Below, in pieces: positions 47,535 to 59,002 of a stretch of DNA of 64,000 nt. Position 1 is the first letter of the stretch. Each line of letters begins with the position of its first letter. A program made the translations under genes and the position numbers. The stretch spans positions 45,674,668-45,738,667 of the forward strand of contig CP141145.1 in the NCBI GenBank assembly GCA_035235625.1. The letters are read 5' to 3'. A model generated the notes under the pieces. The model made no database searches. It was not told the DNA's origin and saw only the letters and a program-made list of their open reading frames with translations. This DNA is from Saururus chinensis. Taxonomy: Eukaryota > Streptophyta > Magnoliopsida > Piperales > Saururaceae.

Positions 47535-47765
47535 GGACGAAATCGTGTGTGAGTTGATTTTGTCCTTCCAAAAGATGAAATCCCAGCACTACAACCCACT
47601 CACTCACGCACTTTAAGTGGATTTCGTTTTTTCAAAGGACGAAATTAACTTAAGCTAATTTCGTCATTGCAAATAACAAAATCCCAATTGTGATGATTTC
47701 GTCCTTTGTAAGGACGAAATCCTACAAATGGCTTTAAGAAAGTTATAAGATTTCATCCTTTGTTT
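47535..47765. repeat. Cluster of GATTTCGTCC / GGACGAAATC inverted motifs
   Basis: At least six copies in alternating orientation: AAGGACGAAATC (~47535), GATTTTGTCCTT and AAGATGAAATC (~47562-47582), GATTTCGTTTTTTC and AAAGGACGAAAT (~47620-47645), ATTTCGTCATT (~47659), a perfect 12-base-arm palindrome with a 3-base loop at 47695-47721, and GATTTCATCCTTTG (~47747). Confidence 0.8.
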
Positions 47766-48059
47766 TTTTAGATAGCTTAAAATTGAAAACAACACCTATC
47801 CCTATGTAACATCAAATATCATCCACACAAAATATACAAATTTATCCCTGCATAAGCATTAAATACCATAAACCTTAAACCATAAGCAGTAGATATGTTC
47901 CACACAAAACATATAAATCAATCTTTGTATCACATCACATATGTTCCATAGAAATAACACATAAAACACAATAATATAAACACATCAAATTATAAACAAT
48001 GTTCAGAAAATATTTTAGTTTATAAAATAAACATATCACAATTCTAAGTCATTCAATCT

Positions 48060-51000
48060 CGTCTACCCTTACGTCCTCTGCCTCGACTTCGACCCCGACC
48101 CCGACGGTGTTGTACTAGTTCTTTTTGCTCCTCATGGTCCACCTGCTCTTGCTCCTCCTGCTTCAGCTTTGGCTCCAGCTCCACATAAGTAACAAATGGC
48201 TCAACATGAGCTGTCTATTGTTGTCTATAATATACTATCGGATCTAGCTAGGGTAATTAACATGTGGAGCAACTGGAGATAATGAACGTGGAGGAGAGCT
48301 AGGTGCTGCAGATGAAGATGAAATATTAAGGAATGGATTGTACCTCGATTGTGTCTAAGCTGCCTCGTTGGTATGATAATATCCATGAACGTCTATAATC
48401 AGCTATTGAAGGGGTGGCAAGCTACTTAGAACATCCTGATGTTTCCTACTCATCGACTGACATGATGCTAATAAGATCTCACTCAAAGTATAAGTGTTAA
48501 CAGCGTCAGTCAAATTAGCAAGTGTCTGTCGCACTAATCCAAGCTATATAAAAATTAAATAAAATTTAGATAAAAAATAAATGTGAAATAAGAAAATATT
48601 ATTAGAAAATAAATTACTATAAGCTTACCAAAGCTGCCTCAGACGCACCCATAGGCTAATATGTCATCTCCTCTACATCATCATGTAGTAAAATATATCA
48701 CTGCATAATCGGTAAATACCACTGCATATATGGGTTACGAATATCTCGCGATGTTGTAGTCATCTCTCCTTGGATAATAGTAGCACTCCTATTATCCCAT
48801 TGAGCGATATATACTAAATGATGTAGAGCCCAATCGGTAATATAGTGGCCTTGTCGAGTGATGAGATGGACAAACCCTACAGTATAAGGAGAGACCTCCT
48901 ACTCTAAGTTAAACTAAAGCATCACACGATCTGGCACGTATATCTCGACAATATCAAAATAGATGAGTGGCGTTCGCGAGAGCCACACATCTCGATCTTC
49001 ATCACATAGAGGAGGTAACTCAGTCAAAACCTCTAGCGAGTACGGCTACCAAATAACCTACACATTTATAAAGATAATTAAATTTGAATGACCTTACATA
49101 TCTTATAATTGTTGTATGAAATTTGATAATGGAATTAAATTACTTAATAAGGCCACTAGTAGTCTAACTCTCCTCGATACAAACAGAGGACTCCTTGTGA
49201 ATTTTTCAATTTTTCTCCTCCAAACATTCCACCTTGAGTCAAATTTAAAACATAAGTTTAACATATCCAAATAAAGCTATGCTAAAAAAATTAAGTGTAA
49301 AAAATAAAATACCCTACCTGGCTCATAATGGATTACCTTCAACTACGTGACCTATCTCAATACTTTGTCAGCTGACGTGTAAATGCTCCCACGACCATAG
49401 CCGTGTCACAAAATATGATAAAAGTTATTAACAAATGCGAAGTAATTATGCGTGTAAAAAATATTAACTTCAACAAATTTATTTACGTGAAGGGTTAAAC
49501 AGCCTACAATCCCTGAGCTCATAGCCTGACATGCTTTCCCTAACTCTTAGTATAAGAATGCAAAAGTGGCACTGCCCCAAGCATAAGTGCCCGCCATGTC
49601 AAAATCTGCAAAGAGGGAGAGATACGCAATATGAACATGGTTACTCGTGTTATCTGCAAATATTATAGCCCTAAGTAAATGTAATAAATATGTCTGTGCA
49701 TGTTGCTAGATGATGCACTGAAATAATGTTTAATAAAATATTTTTAAATTTCAAATTGCAATCCTATTTTGTGTTAAGTCATTGCTTATTTGGGCTATTT
49801 ATATTTTAAATAGGTTAGCTGGACTTTAATTGAGTTTATATGTCTAAACAGGCTTCAACAGGATCCAACTGGAAGAGGAAGTGAAGCCCAACTACCCAAA
49901 GCTATTTAAAAGTCAAGAATGGGCTCTTAATAGTCTAAACATGCATGGAATGGTCGAACACAACCTTGTGGACCCGTTGGATTTGAGATTTGCATCAAGA
50001 GAACTAAATTAGGAAAGAAGCTGATTCGGATAGATTGATACAACTATAGTATTTTGACCATATCTTTATCTGTATAATTCGGATTGATACGATTCTGGTG
50101 GCATTGGAAAGAAGACTTCTGTGGCTACAAGTGTTATTTCAGGAAGAAATTCCAAATTATGAAGATTTATGAGTCGAATTTGGCATGTAAATAGATAACT
50201 AGTAAACTAACCCAAGGCCAGCACATGGAGAATATTTTCATTGATTATAATTGATACACATAAGGAAAGATAATGAGGCTGATTAGATATCTAAAGAAAG
50301 ATTGAAAGATACTTATTTGCTAAATAAATCATTGATTTATATGATTTATTTAGAATCTAATTATTGCCAAAGAAGCAACCAATCAGGCAATCAATCAGGA
50401 TACAATCTAGAGATATGATTTAACTTTTCCCTTTGAAGCAACCCCTTCTATTCTTATAAATAGAGGGGTGGACGTGCTAGATGGATAATCTCCTCTTCTT
50501 TGGAGCTCTCTTCCCCTATTTTCTTCTCTCATTTTGTATTTTTTTTGTTTTTAGTTTTATTGTAATGACTTTCCAAACTCTCAAGCTAAGGCTAGAGGAG
50601 ATTTGTAATAATTTAATGGAGTTCTATTCATGTTTCATCAATTATTTCAAGTAAATATTATTTATTTGAAGTGATGTTTATTTAATATTGTTATTCTTCT
50701 TGTTTCTTTGTGATTTGGATACATAAGATGCTTGAAAGCTCTCCTTTTTTATCTTTTGTGATTTGGATACATAGAAATCTTTAAGAGACAATTATTTTTA
50801 TCTTTCACCTATCCAAAATATTTTATATCTTTCATTTTAATTTTAATGTTCATATCTTCCTGTTAGATAGAATTTTCATTCGATTCTAACTGAGATAACA
50901 TGATACATGAAGAACATCATTAGATGTTACAATGATCCTTAATGCCTTAGTGTTTTCTCATCTTGATTTTTTGACTTCTTATTGCCTCAATACTCTTTTA

Positions 51001-51470
51001 CTTTTTCTATCTTAATTTTTCTTTCCTCTACTTTTTCGTAACAATTTTCTTTGTTGCACAAGGCTTTCCCTGTGGATCAACCTTGTCTACTATAATTGGC
51101 AAGTAAAATAAATCTAAATTTGACTTCTTCATAGTCTTATTTCAGACGTAACAACACTCGACCACTATCTTCATGGCATCTACTGTAAGTGCATAAAACT
51201 CACCTAAGAGCTATTTAAGGCTCACTCAGCTACCGCGCATCACTTTAAGAGGAGGAACTCTGCCTCAATCTAACTAATAAATTCAAATCTCCTCCTGTCG
51301 TGCCTGTCACAACTCTCCATCGATGTGAAGTCCTAAAAAACCGCCACATCCATGAGAGTGATGGACATCTCCTCATAAAGTAAGTAAAACATTTGTGTCT
51401 CCCTCCTCCATCTCTCGATAAGAACTATTATTAAAGGCCTATCGAAACGAATGTACAATACATGAATAAA
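48060..51470 (-). pseudogene. Decayed plant-mobile-domain (PMD, MAIN-like) gene
   Basis: Minus-strand pieces appear in protein order: LIIVLIERWRRETQMFYLLY, EEMSITLMDVAVF and GLHIDGEL (51460-51300); GEFYALTVDAMK (~51215-51150); LLHLLRAIIFADNTSNHVHI and MAGTYAWGSATFAFLY (~49700-49555); YSLEVLTELPPLC, DVWLSRTPLIYFDIVEIYVP and DRVML (~49050-48915); and a tail GRGRSRGRGRKGRRD with a stop (48060). These match the PMD family (ALVERWRPETHTF, YSWGSA.LA.LYR, PLI.F..VE.H.PDRV.RQF). PMD proteins are plant nuclear factors that also occur inside MULE and gypsy transposons. Several in-frame stops (for example after DRVML and inside LY*EL) and frameshifts kill it. A ~1.4-kb insert splits it. Confidence 0.75.
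49715..51138. mobile_element. Unclassified ~1.4-kb insertion splitting the PMD pseudogene
   Basis: PMD coding stops at about 51138 (ECCYV on the minus strand) and resumes at about 49712 (QQHAQTYLLHLL). The material between is AT-rich, non-coding and unlike PMD genes. CTGAAATAA near 49728 and its reverse TTATTTCAG near 51124 may be terminal repeats. No target duplication was confirmed. Confidence 0.5.
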
Positions 51471-53385
51471 ATATCCAAATCCTACTCGTGCAATATACAA
51501 TAAAATTCACTCATCTACGGGCCACTGTTAGAGATATCGAAAATGTTTGGTGTAATCTTGTCTCCTTCACTCATGAATCTCTCAAGGTCAAACATCATGA
51601 TTGGACTAGAAGAGATATTGGTGCTCAAATGTCCCTTTTCATGAAACCATAAAAACCACATCATTTAATCTATGGAAACCTCCAATTTAAACAATGATTA
51701 CAACCATTTAATCTACATGATTTATGATTATCATCATTACTCTAAAGCATGGTAAAAATCTTGGGAATAATCTATAATATCAAAGTATGCATCACCAAAC
51801 ACACTTTTAGACTATAAACAACTAGTCTAATCAATATATGGTTATAAAGTTAGCAATCCAACCATCTTTTTCCCATTGCAGTGCATAAGGTCTCTGGTGT
51901 TCTATTCTTTTCTTCCTCTTTCTCTTTACTTTGATGTGCCCTAAGTCTACTTTTAATTTGAGATCAGTTTCTAAAAAGATCAAGGTTGTAAAGGCGTAAA
52001 AAAATATTTATAGGGGAGAAGAAAAGTAACTGAATATATATGGTGTGTAACCATGTGTATCTATTTTCTCTCAACAATTTCCTCTTAATTGTTTTCATTC
52101 ACCGACATGTTATAGTAACCGGATGGCATCCAACAAGGTGCAAAGTGGTGCTATAGTAACTATCTTGGATATTACGTCGATCATGATATAAAACTAGATA
52201 TAAGTTGGGACTCAAGTTTTGATTCAGGAATTCTAATAAACAATATGTTAAATTCGATCACATATGCAAGAACATATTGAGACCCCAGGATACATTCTTG
52301 ATATTAATGAAATAGAATATGTTCAAAAACCAACTGGTAGAAATCTATCCTGCAATAGTCTTTTCATTTAAGGCCATGATTGTATGGAATGTTTACCATG
52401 TTTCATATGCATGACCTAAACTTGATTCCACCGTACAGCTGCCCCACTTTCCAATTTACAGTTAACCAATTTCACTTTTATATGTTCTAGGTTGCAATTC
52501 TGGGCTGCGCCAAGTCCGAGCTAATGGTGGATTCACCCCGATGGCATGCAACAAGCAAGTTGGGCAACACCACTCTTCTTTTTTTGGGAAAGGTGTGATC
52601 TTCAAGTCATGCACTTCCCCCACAACTCGATCCTAGCTAGAGCAGCTAGAACAATGGAGGCAACCAAAAGGTGGCACAGTGGCTGTGACAAACTTTTGAC
52701 AATGGAAGCTTAAATGAGCACTAGGCTTGTGGAATGGCAGCAGAAATTGGTCATCATTTTGGCTTTGACACCAAATGGAGCGGCTCCAAAGGACACCTGT
52801 CTGTACATAAAATGTAGCAACCTGTATTCTTAATTAAGACAGAACCAAAAGGGAAGCCGAGGCTCAAGCAAGAGAATGGAGTTCCTGGTGGAGACATATT
52901 CACTCTGGGACAATAGCAGTAGCAGTAGGTAAAACTGGAAGAGGAACGAGAAATCACTTTGGGTTTTTGTTGATTTGCTACGTGATGATTTGTTTCACTC
53001 AATATTGTCTCTATGCCAGGTGTTTTTGTTGTGTAAATATCATTTTTATTTTATTTCATGCTGAATTATAAGAGTTTAGGGCTTTTATAACAAAGCCTAA
53101 AGATATCAAATAATTAAAAATGATGAGTCCCACAATGAAAAGACAAAAATATCCCTCATGTAATTAAAGAGGGCAACTACTATTAATTCCTAGGCCTTCA
53201 TTTGTAAACACAAAGACCATTGACTGCATCTGCATAACAAATAAACAACCAAAAAATATCACTTGTAACTTCTGGATGGTGAAGCACCTTCTATAGAAAG
53301 GCATGTTGAGATTATCACTTGTGATAAGATCATTTCATACTCTACGGTTTAGACTTTAAGAATTAGTGTTTAAAAGTTAAGCAAA
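51471..53385. other. Intergenic, no gene seen
   Basis: Mostly AT-rich. 52480-53000 is more balanced in composition with short frames on the minus strand, but no domain or splice pattern was recognised; it would be downstream of the cyclophilin-like exons. Confidence 0.4.
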
Positions 53386-53644
53386 TTATTTTTCATTAGG
53401 CAATATAAGCCGCTCTTGACCTTCAATTAACTTTGCTGATCTAATTCGATCTCCTGTTTTGATCTGTGGAAGTATATCTCTGCCTACTGTGGTATATCTG
53501 CGCATTAAAATAACAAGCAAATGTTATGGAAGTTTCCTTCAAGATTGGAAGAAATTGTAACCAGTTGTAAACTATAAAACAATTAAAAGCATACCCAAAG
53601 ACGGCAAACTGGCCCTCGTCAAAGGACAATCCTCCTAAGCCAGC
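53386..53644 (-). CDS. Last two exons of a chloroplast cyclophilin-like (CYP37/CYP38-type) gene
   Basis: Exon 53644-53595 follows an acceptor (GTTACAG) and reads AGLGGLSFDEGQFAVFG, ending at a GT donor. After a 97-base GT-AG intron, exon 53497-53386 reads YTTVGRDILPQIKTGDRIRS, AKLIEGQERLILPNEK, stop TAA. The join is in phase. The pattern (FDEG.FAVFGY.T.G.D.L..I..GD.I.SAK.I.G..RL) resembles the C-terminus of lumenal cyclophilin-type peptidyl-prolyl isomerases, from memory. No upstream exon could be found up to the retroelements at 55.8 kb, so the gene may be truncated or have long introns filled with repeats. The exons themselves carry no lesions. Confidence 0.6.
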
Positions 53645-55793
53645 CTGTAACATTTGATAATTTGATCTAATTAGCATTTGATGATTCATAAACTCTAGCC
53701 AAAAAAATAAACATCTGATGATTCATGAAGGCAACCCCATGGAAACTGGTTTAAAATCATGCGGATTCAGCTATTCTCAACTGGTTTAACATACTGAAGC
53801 AGTTGGACAACGTAGCAAGATGATGCAATAGAAGCTTTACAGCATATTCACATGAGCAGAGTTTCAAAGAGAGTAATACTTTCTGAGGCAAGAAAACTAC
53901 TGAAGATGAAACATGTCCTACTTTAATTTTTTATAATATCTTTTGACATAAATTAAATGCTTATACAAACTTCATCATACACCATAACTCATCTTCGATT
54001 TGATATTTACTGCATGGGCAAACTAATGGCAAGTCTCTCATTTAGATGGTGGAATCTCTGACTGAATATGGTGATCTACAGTCTTAGCAACAAGTCTTAG
54101 CCCTAAAGGTGTTTTGTGATTTTTATCTCAAGGGACACAGAAAAGGTTAACTTCAAATTTTCCATTTGAAGGGTGCCAAAAATCTTGCACTTCTAGGACT
54201 TTATTGAAAAGGATTTTTAAAGAAAATAAATATTAAATAGATGGGCCTTAGAAGGTACTAGGTTTTGTTTGGTATTTACCATACTATGGACTTAAGGGGA
54301 AACAAAATTTTATTTAGCTTTATTTTTTTTTACTTCACCCAATCTGCTTCTCTCACTCCCTCCTTGTAAAGTGATATGGTTGTGTTGGCAAATTTTGTGA
54401 ACAAAACTATGTCACTCATTGATGCGTAAGAATTGAGTCATTGGGTCAATATTTCATTCAGTGATGGTTAAAATAATTGCTTAATGGATCTCTGGAGTGA
54501 AATCAAGTGGAAGATGAAGATTCTGTGATCAAAGGAGAAAAATGTGTTATTGTGAAGGTAATTGATCACACAAATTACTACTTATATCATAATTGAAATC
54601 TGTTAAATGCAAAAATTGAGTGAATGCTTAAGAATACAATTGAATGTTGTGTGAATGATTGAGTTCTTCAGGAGGAGGTTCGTCATGAAAACCTAACTCT
54701 CAGGTTTATCCTCTGCCTGTGTTTGCATTCGTCCAGAGGACTGCAGGAGGAAAACTGAACTTTCGGTTTTATCTTCCACATGCAGTTGCATGTCTCCATG
54801 ATCAATCGCATATGTCCACCAGATTGGTAACTAACCAATATGAGTTCTATAAAGATCAATTCGGTTGCATTCTTGGCCAAGAGTCATCAACCAACTTAGT
54901 AGGTTATATACTCTTGCTTTGGACTTATGCTATTGCATTTATGAGGGTTTTCTATCATAGTTCTTAGTAGAAAACCCGAGTTGAAAAGGAGAGGCCTTTT
55001 TGTTCTTCCATGGCTTGCTTTCTTCAAAGATTATTTTCCTTGTCATGCTATTAAAGTAGTGTTTTTTTTTCACGTTTCACCTCTATTATCACTGAAAGAT
55101 GATTTAACAAACACACACCAAGTGCATATCTCACACTGTTAAGGAGTTCTAAAATTTTAAAGAGTTGAGATCACCAGAAAACTGGAGATTATAGGCATGG
55201 AGCATACCACTCTGGAAAGGAGTTCCAGAATCATAAAAAGCTGAGATCAGCAAAAGGCTGAAGATTGGAGATGTGGAACAAGCATAGAAAGGATAAGCTA
55301 TGGCAACGCAAACAGAACAAGAGAAGTGAATTGCCACTCAAGGTGCTTCAAAGGTCTACAGAAGTAGTAGTGTGGAGCCAGCATGAGTGGAGTCAAGTTG
55401 TCTTGTAAAGTCAGTAATTCTATAACCTATTCACTTGGTACATAGCCTGGACAAGAGCATCCCATGGTTTTTCCCGATTGGATGCTCCACATAAAAAATA
55501 TGTTTGCTTGATGTGTTTGCTTAATAGGTTAATCAATTCCTTTGTAGTTCAACTCGACTAATACCGCTATGCTTGGTAGTTGAGGTAGCAATTATTCCAA
55601 ATTCATCCGTTTAATTGATGAATCAGCGCATGAAGTATAATAGGTTACACGTCCCATATTCCTTCTTGTATTAAGGTTTAGGGGCACCGTGTCATGGTAG
55701 CTGAGGAGGTTGCTACTTTGCCAAGTAGTTAATTATGATTTGAAATCAAATTCAAGATTTAAAACAATTTCATAGCATTTTTATGTTTAATAA
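53645..55793. other. Non-coding stretch, possibly intronic
   Basis: If the cyclophilin-like exons belong to a live gene, this would be its introns. No further exon was recognised. Short frames around 54683-54967 on both strands have no recognisable domain. Confidence 0.35.
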
Positions 55794-55984
55794 TGTTATA
55801 AGTGATCTCGTAAAGCAAAGAAGAAGCAATGGAAGAAAGAAGTATGAACCACACAACCAACCTCTATTTATAGTAATTAAAAGTAGTCTTTAATTACCAT
55901 TCTTGATTACGAAACAATTCTAGCAAGTAGTCTTTTTAACTTATGATAGTTGCTTTCTAAACACAATAATATTACTTTTCAACA
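55794..55984 (-). mobile_element. Short Copia LTR, minus strand, 191 bp
   Basis: On the minus strand it starts TGTTGAAAAGTAAT and ends ATCACTTATAACA, with an internal TATA box (ACTATAAATAGAGG). It is preceded by a purine tract CCAGCTTGAGGGGGAG (56000-55985). CTTGAGGGGGAGTGTTG is the classical 3' junction of many plant Copia elements, so this is a 3' LTR. Confidence 0.7.
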
Positions 55985-56130
55985 CTCCCCCTCAAGCTGG
56001 AGCATGGAAATCATGTGAAGCCAGTTGTCTCCTCAGATTTGGTGCCCAGAATTCAAACTGATTTGAATCAATCCACACGCCAACCATTCTTTCCTTACTG
56101 ATCTCCTCAATCTTCTCAACCATTCCTATA
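55985..56130 (-). mobile_element. 3' internal remnant of the minus-strand Copia element
   Basis: Polypurine tract plus ~130 bases of the 3' end of the internal region (minus strand GAGGAGACAACTGGCTTCAC). The rest of the element is absent, apparently replaced by the plus-strand Copia element that follows. Confidence 0.5.
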
Positions 56131-56282
56131 TAACAGATCCTTTCTAGGTATAGTAGTATTCTTTTCTATGTATATTAGGACTGCATAACTGTAGGGATAT
56201 GAAATCATCCCAGAATATCCTTGTACATCTATAAATATAGACCCAATAGAATGAATCATTCAATCAGTTCTATTTTTTTACA
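56131..56282 (+). mobile_element. 5' LTR (3' part) of a Ty1-copia element, plus strand
   Basis: Ends TATTTTTTTACA immediately before a decayed PBS TGGTATTGAATG (56283-56294; consensus TGGTATCAGAGC). A TATA-like CTATAAATATAG lies at 56229. The LTR start was not located, so the left limit is approximate. Confidence 0.55.
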
Positions 56283-56291
56283 TGGTATTGA

Positions 56292-56620
56292 ATGGGTTCT
56301 AGCCTCCTGCTTCTGCTTATGGCGTCCTCCACCTCCAACTTTCAATCTGCCCCTTCTGCTTTTGGCTCTCAGCCTCTTTCTTCCTCCACATCCGCTGCTG
56401 ATGGATGTTCCTCGCTGTCAGCTGTGAAGGCTATTACTCAAGAGGTATCTATGGAATCAACCTCTTCCAATTATCTGATTTGGAAAATGCAGGTTATGCC
56501 TGTCTTACGGTGCCATGGCCTTCTTGACCTACTTTTGGACACTGTTCCACATCCTGCAGGTGGCTGCTCAAGGGCCTTGGATCTGAATACAATCCCATCA
56601 GCGTGGCTATTTGATGCAGT
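56292..56620 (+). pseudogene. Ty1-copia gag, N-terminal fragment
   Basis: The frame begins shortly after the PBS and includes SSNYLIWKMQVMPVLRCHGL followed by LDLLLDTVP, the typical Copia gag opening (NY..W......L...LL..V.G). It is cut at 56620 by an insertion block, and resumes, badly decayed, after 59003. In the living element this protein forms the virus-like particle. Confidence 0.8.
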
Positions 56621-59002
56621 TGATACAAGACACAGCAAGTTTCCACAGTAAACGCCACCCAGAAGCTTAATTTCAAATAACAGAGCAGAGTGCACAGAAT
56701 GAAATGAACGAAGAACAGAGAACTTCTATTAATATTCTGGATTACAGAGCTACAGCTTGAGTCCACAAGCCAATGGTTACAAAAAGGGGGGGAAAAAAGA
56801 ATTACAGGTTATATCCACAACATCTGCTCAAATCCATGAGCATTACAGAGAAAGAAAATAAATTCTGGAACAACATTCTTCAGCCCAATTCGAATCCTTC
56901 AATCTGCCTCCCTTTTTCCTTCTTATTTCCTTCTCTTCTCTCCCAACGGACTGCTGACAGTTTATTATAAAAAACTGTGAGTAAAAACTGCCCCTCCCAT
57001 TGCCCTTGCCTAGACACATCTTTTAGAAGCTGGACAGATTTGCCCATGTCAGCCTTTGGACAGGCTGTGTTGCAGGTGGCCAGCTGTGGTATATGAAGCA
57101 CTATACTGGCTGAGAAGCATGGAAGACTAAGACCCTCTACATCACTATTCAAGTCTCCCACCAAACTCCATCCATCAACAAGGTTAATTCTGTTGCTGCT
57201 GCCCTAACTCCAGACAGGGAAGAAGAGGAGAGTCTTTTTCCCCCATCAGACTCTCCCTCCTCCTCCAAGCCTCCAAGTGGGAACAGTCCTCTCCCCAACA
57301 TTTCCCACATCTCTCTCTGGCTTCCGGCGAGCGGCAAGTAGAATCCCTACTGTACAGTGGCAATCTTTGGTGAGAGTCACCGGCAAGCCACGTGGGATTC
57401 GTGGAGGGCGTCAAGGGGAAGGTAAGCAGAGGTCTGCGAAGAAAAGGTAAGATTTTCCTGCTTCCCTCTCCTCTCTACGCCGTGGGTTCTAACTCAACTC
57501 TGGACAACATGAAGGTTGGCCAGCTTTCCCTTTATTTTTCCCCCTTTCCCTTCTTCCTTTCCCCCCACACAACGTGCTGGTCAGAGCCAAATCTGGTGCG
57601 ATGGAGCACCCAGAAAAAATTCTTCTATCCCTTTGTTGAGAAGTGAACCTGCTGGTCACAGCAGGGTTCTTGGTGGTGGTTCTGAGCAGATTAAATGCCC
57701 AAGACACTCTCTTCCTCTTTATTCTGTATTTGAGTAAATAGGGTGTTTCTTTTTCTCTTCTAATGATATAGGTTGGTTTTCTCTCTTAGGACTTGGAGAG
57801 GGGCAACAACTTTCTGGGAGTAGGTTTGAGGTTTAGATGAGGTGAGGACCCTCATGTAAAGCATGCATATAATTATCTTTTGTTTCGTGATATATACATG
57901 CGAAATTAATTTGAAGATGTATGTTCTACAACTGGCTAACATCCTGGTTTTGAGATTGAGTTTTAACTAATAGTTGTCTGGGATTGAAATTGAACTTGAT
58001 GATTTCACAAAAATATTCTAAACCATTCTAATGTAGGTGATGACAATTTTCTGTGTGGGTTGACGTTTTAAACTTTGCATGGGGAATTCTTTTGATTATT
58101 TATCAATGTGACTGATAAAACATAGGGATATCTCGGTTCTTGGGTTGGGGCTAGCAAGCTATTATTTTAATCTCTGTTATGGGCATGTGAGAGGTGTATC
58201 TTGCATAAAGGTAGTTTCAAGTGTTAATAACCAACCTAAAGTCTAGAGAGGTAATGACAAAGGTTAGTTAAGGCTTGGTATGAGTGGCCTTAACTCCAGG
58301 TTCAAGATAAAAGTTTACACAGGCGTCATGTATTGGGATGAGGTTTGGCAATTCCCTCCCGGTTTTTACAGGTCATACCGAGTGTAAAGTGGATGACCAC
58401 CCATACACAAAATCATGGATCACATAGGTAATTCTATGACAAAAGGGGAATGGGCTATTTACGAGTACTATGTCATCGTGTTACCTCATTCAAGTATACC
58501 TCATGATATGTTAGATATATGATTGTTATATATGGATTGATCATGCTCTGATTAGAATATGGCATGCCCTTGTTATTGCATGTTATATGTTTTTTTTTCT
58601 CATGCATGTTTTACTAAAGGTACAATCACATGGCTTTTAGCTCATGGGTGTAATATCCGTTCCACCAGGCTTATTTTTGCATGCAGGTTTGCTGAGCAAT
58701 TTGGATGCATAGGAATGACAAGAAGGAAGGAGAAAAGAACATCTCACGGGGAAACTAGTGAATTAGGATAGTTTAAGGTTTCTTTTTTTTTTTGGAAAAC
58801 TGAAGTGGAAATTGTTGCAGTAGGATCAAAAACACCTTTTGATGGTGAAACTTATGTTTTTTGACATTTTTATTTAAATAAAGATTTTCATTTTAATTAT
58901 CTCTTGCCCAAATATCATGTTTGACTTATCGCAGCTAGGCCCCTAGCGCACTTTGATGGCATGACTGGTCTTTGGACCCTCTCTAGGGCTCGGGTCGCAA
59001 CA
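56621..59002. mobile_element. Composite insertion in the Copia gag (two LTR-like pieces)
   Basis: 56621-57180 looks like a minus-strand LTR: TGATACAAGACACAGC at its low end and, reversed, TGTTGATGGATGG at its high end. 57181-59002 behaves like the 3' part of a plus-strand LTR, ending CTCGGGTCGCAACA. Target duplications were not found, so the two pieces probably mark separate events or a deletion. No coding was recognised. Confidence 0.5.
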
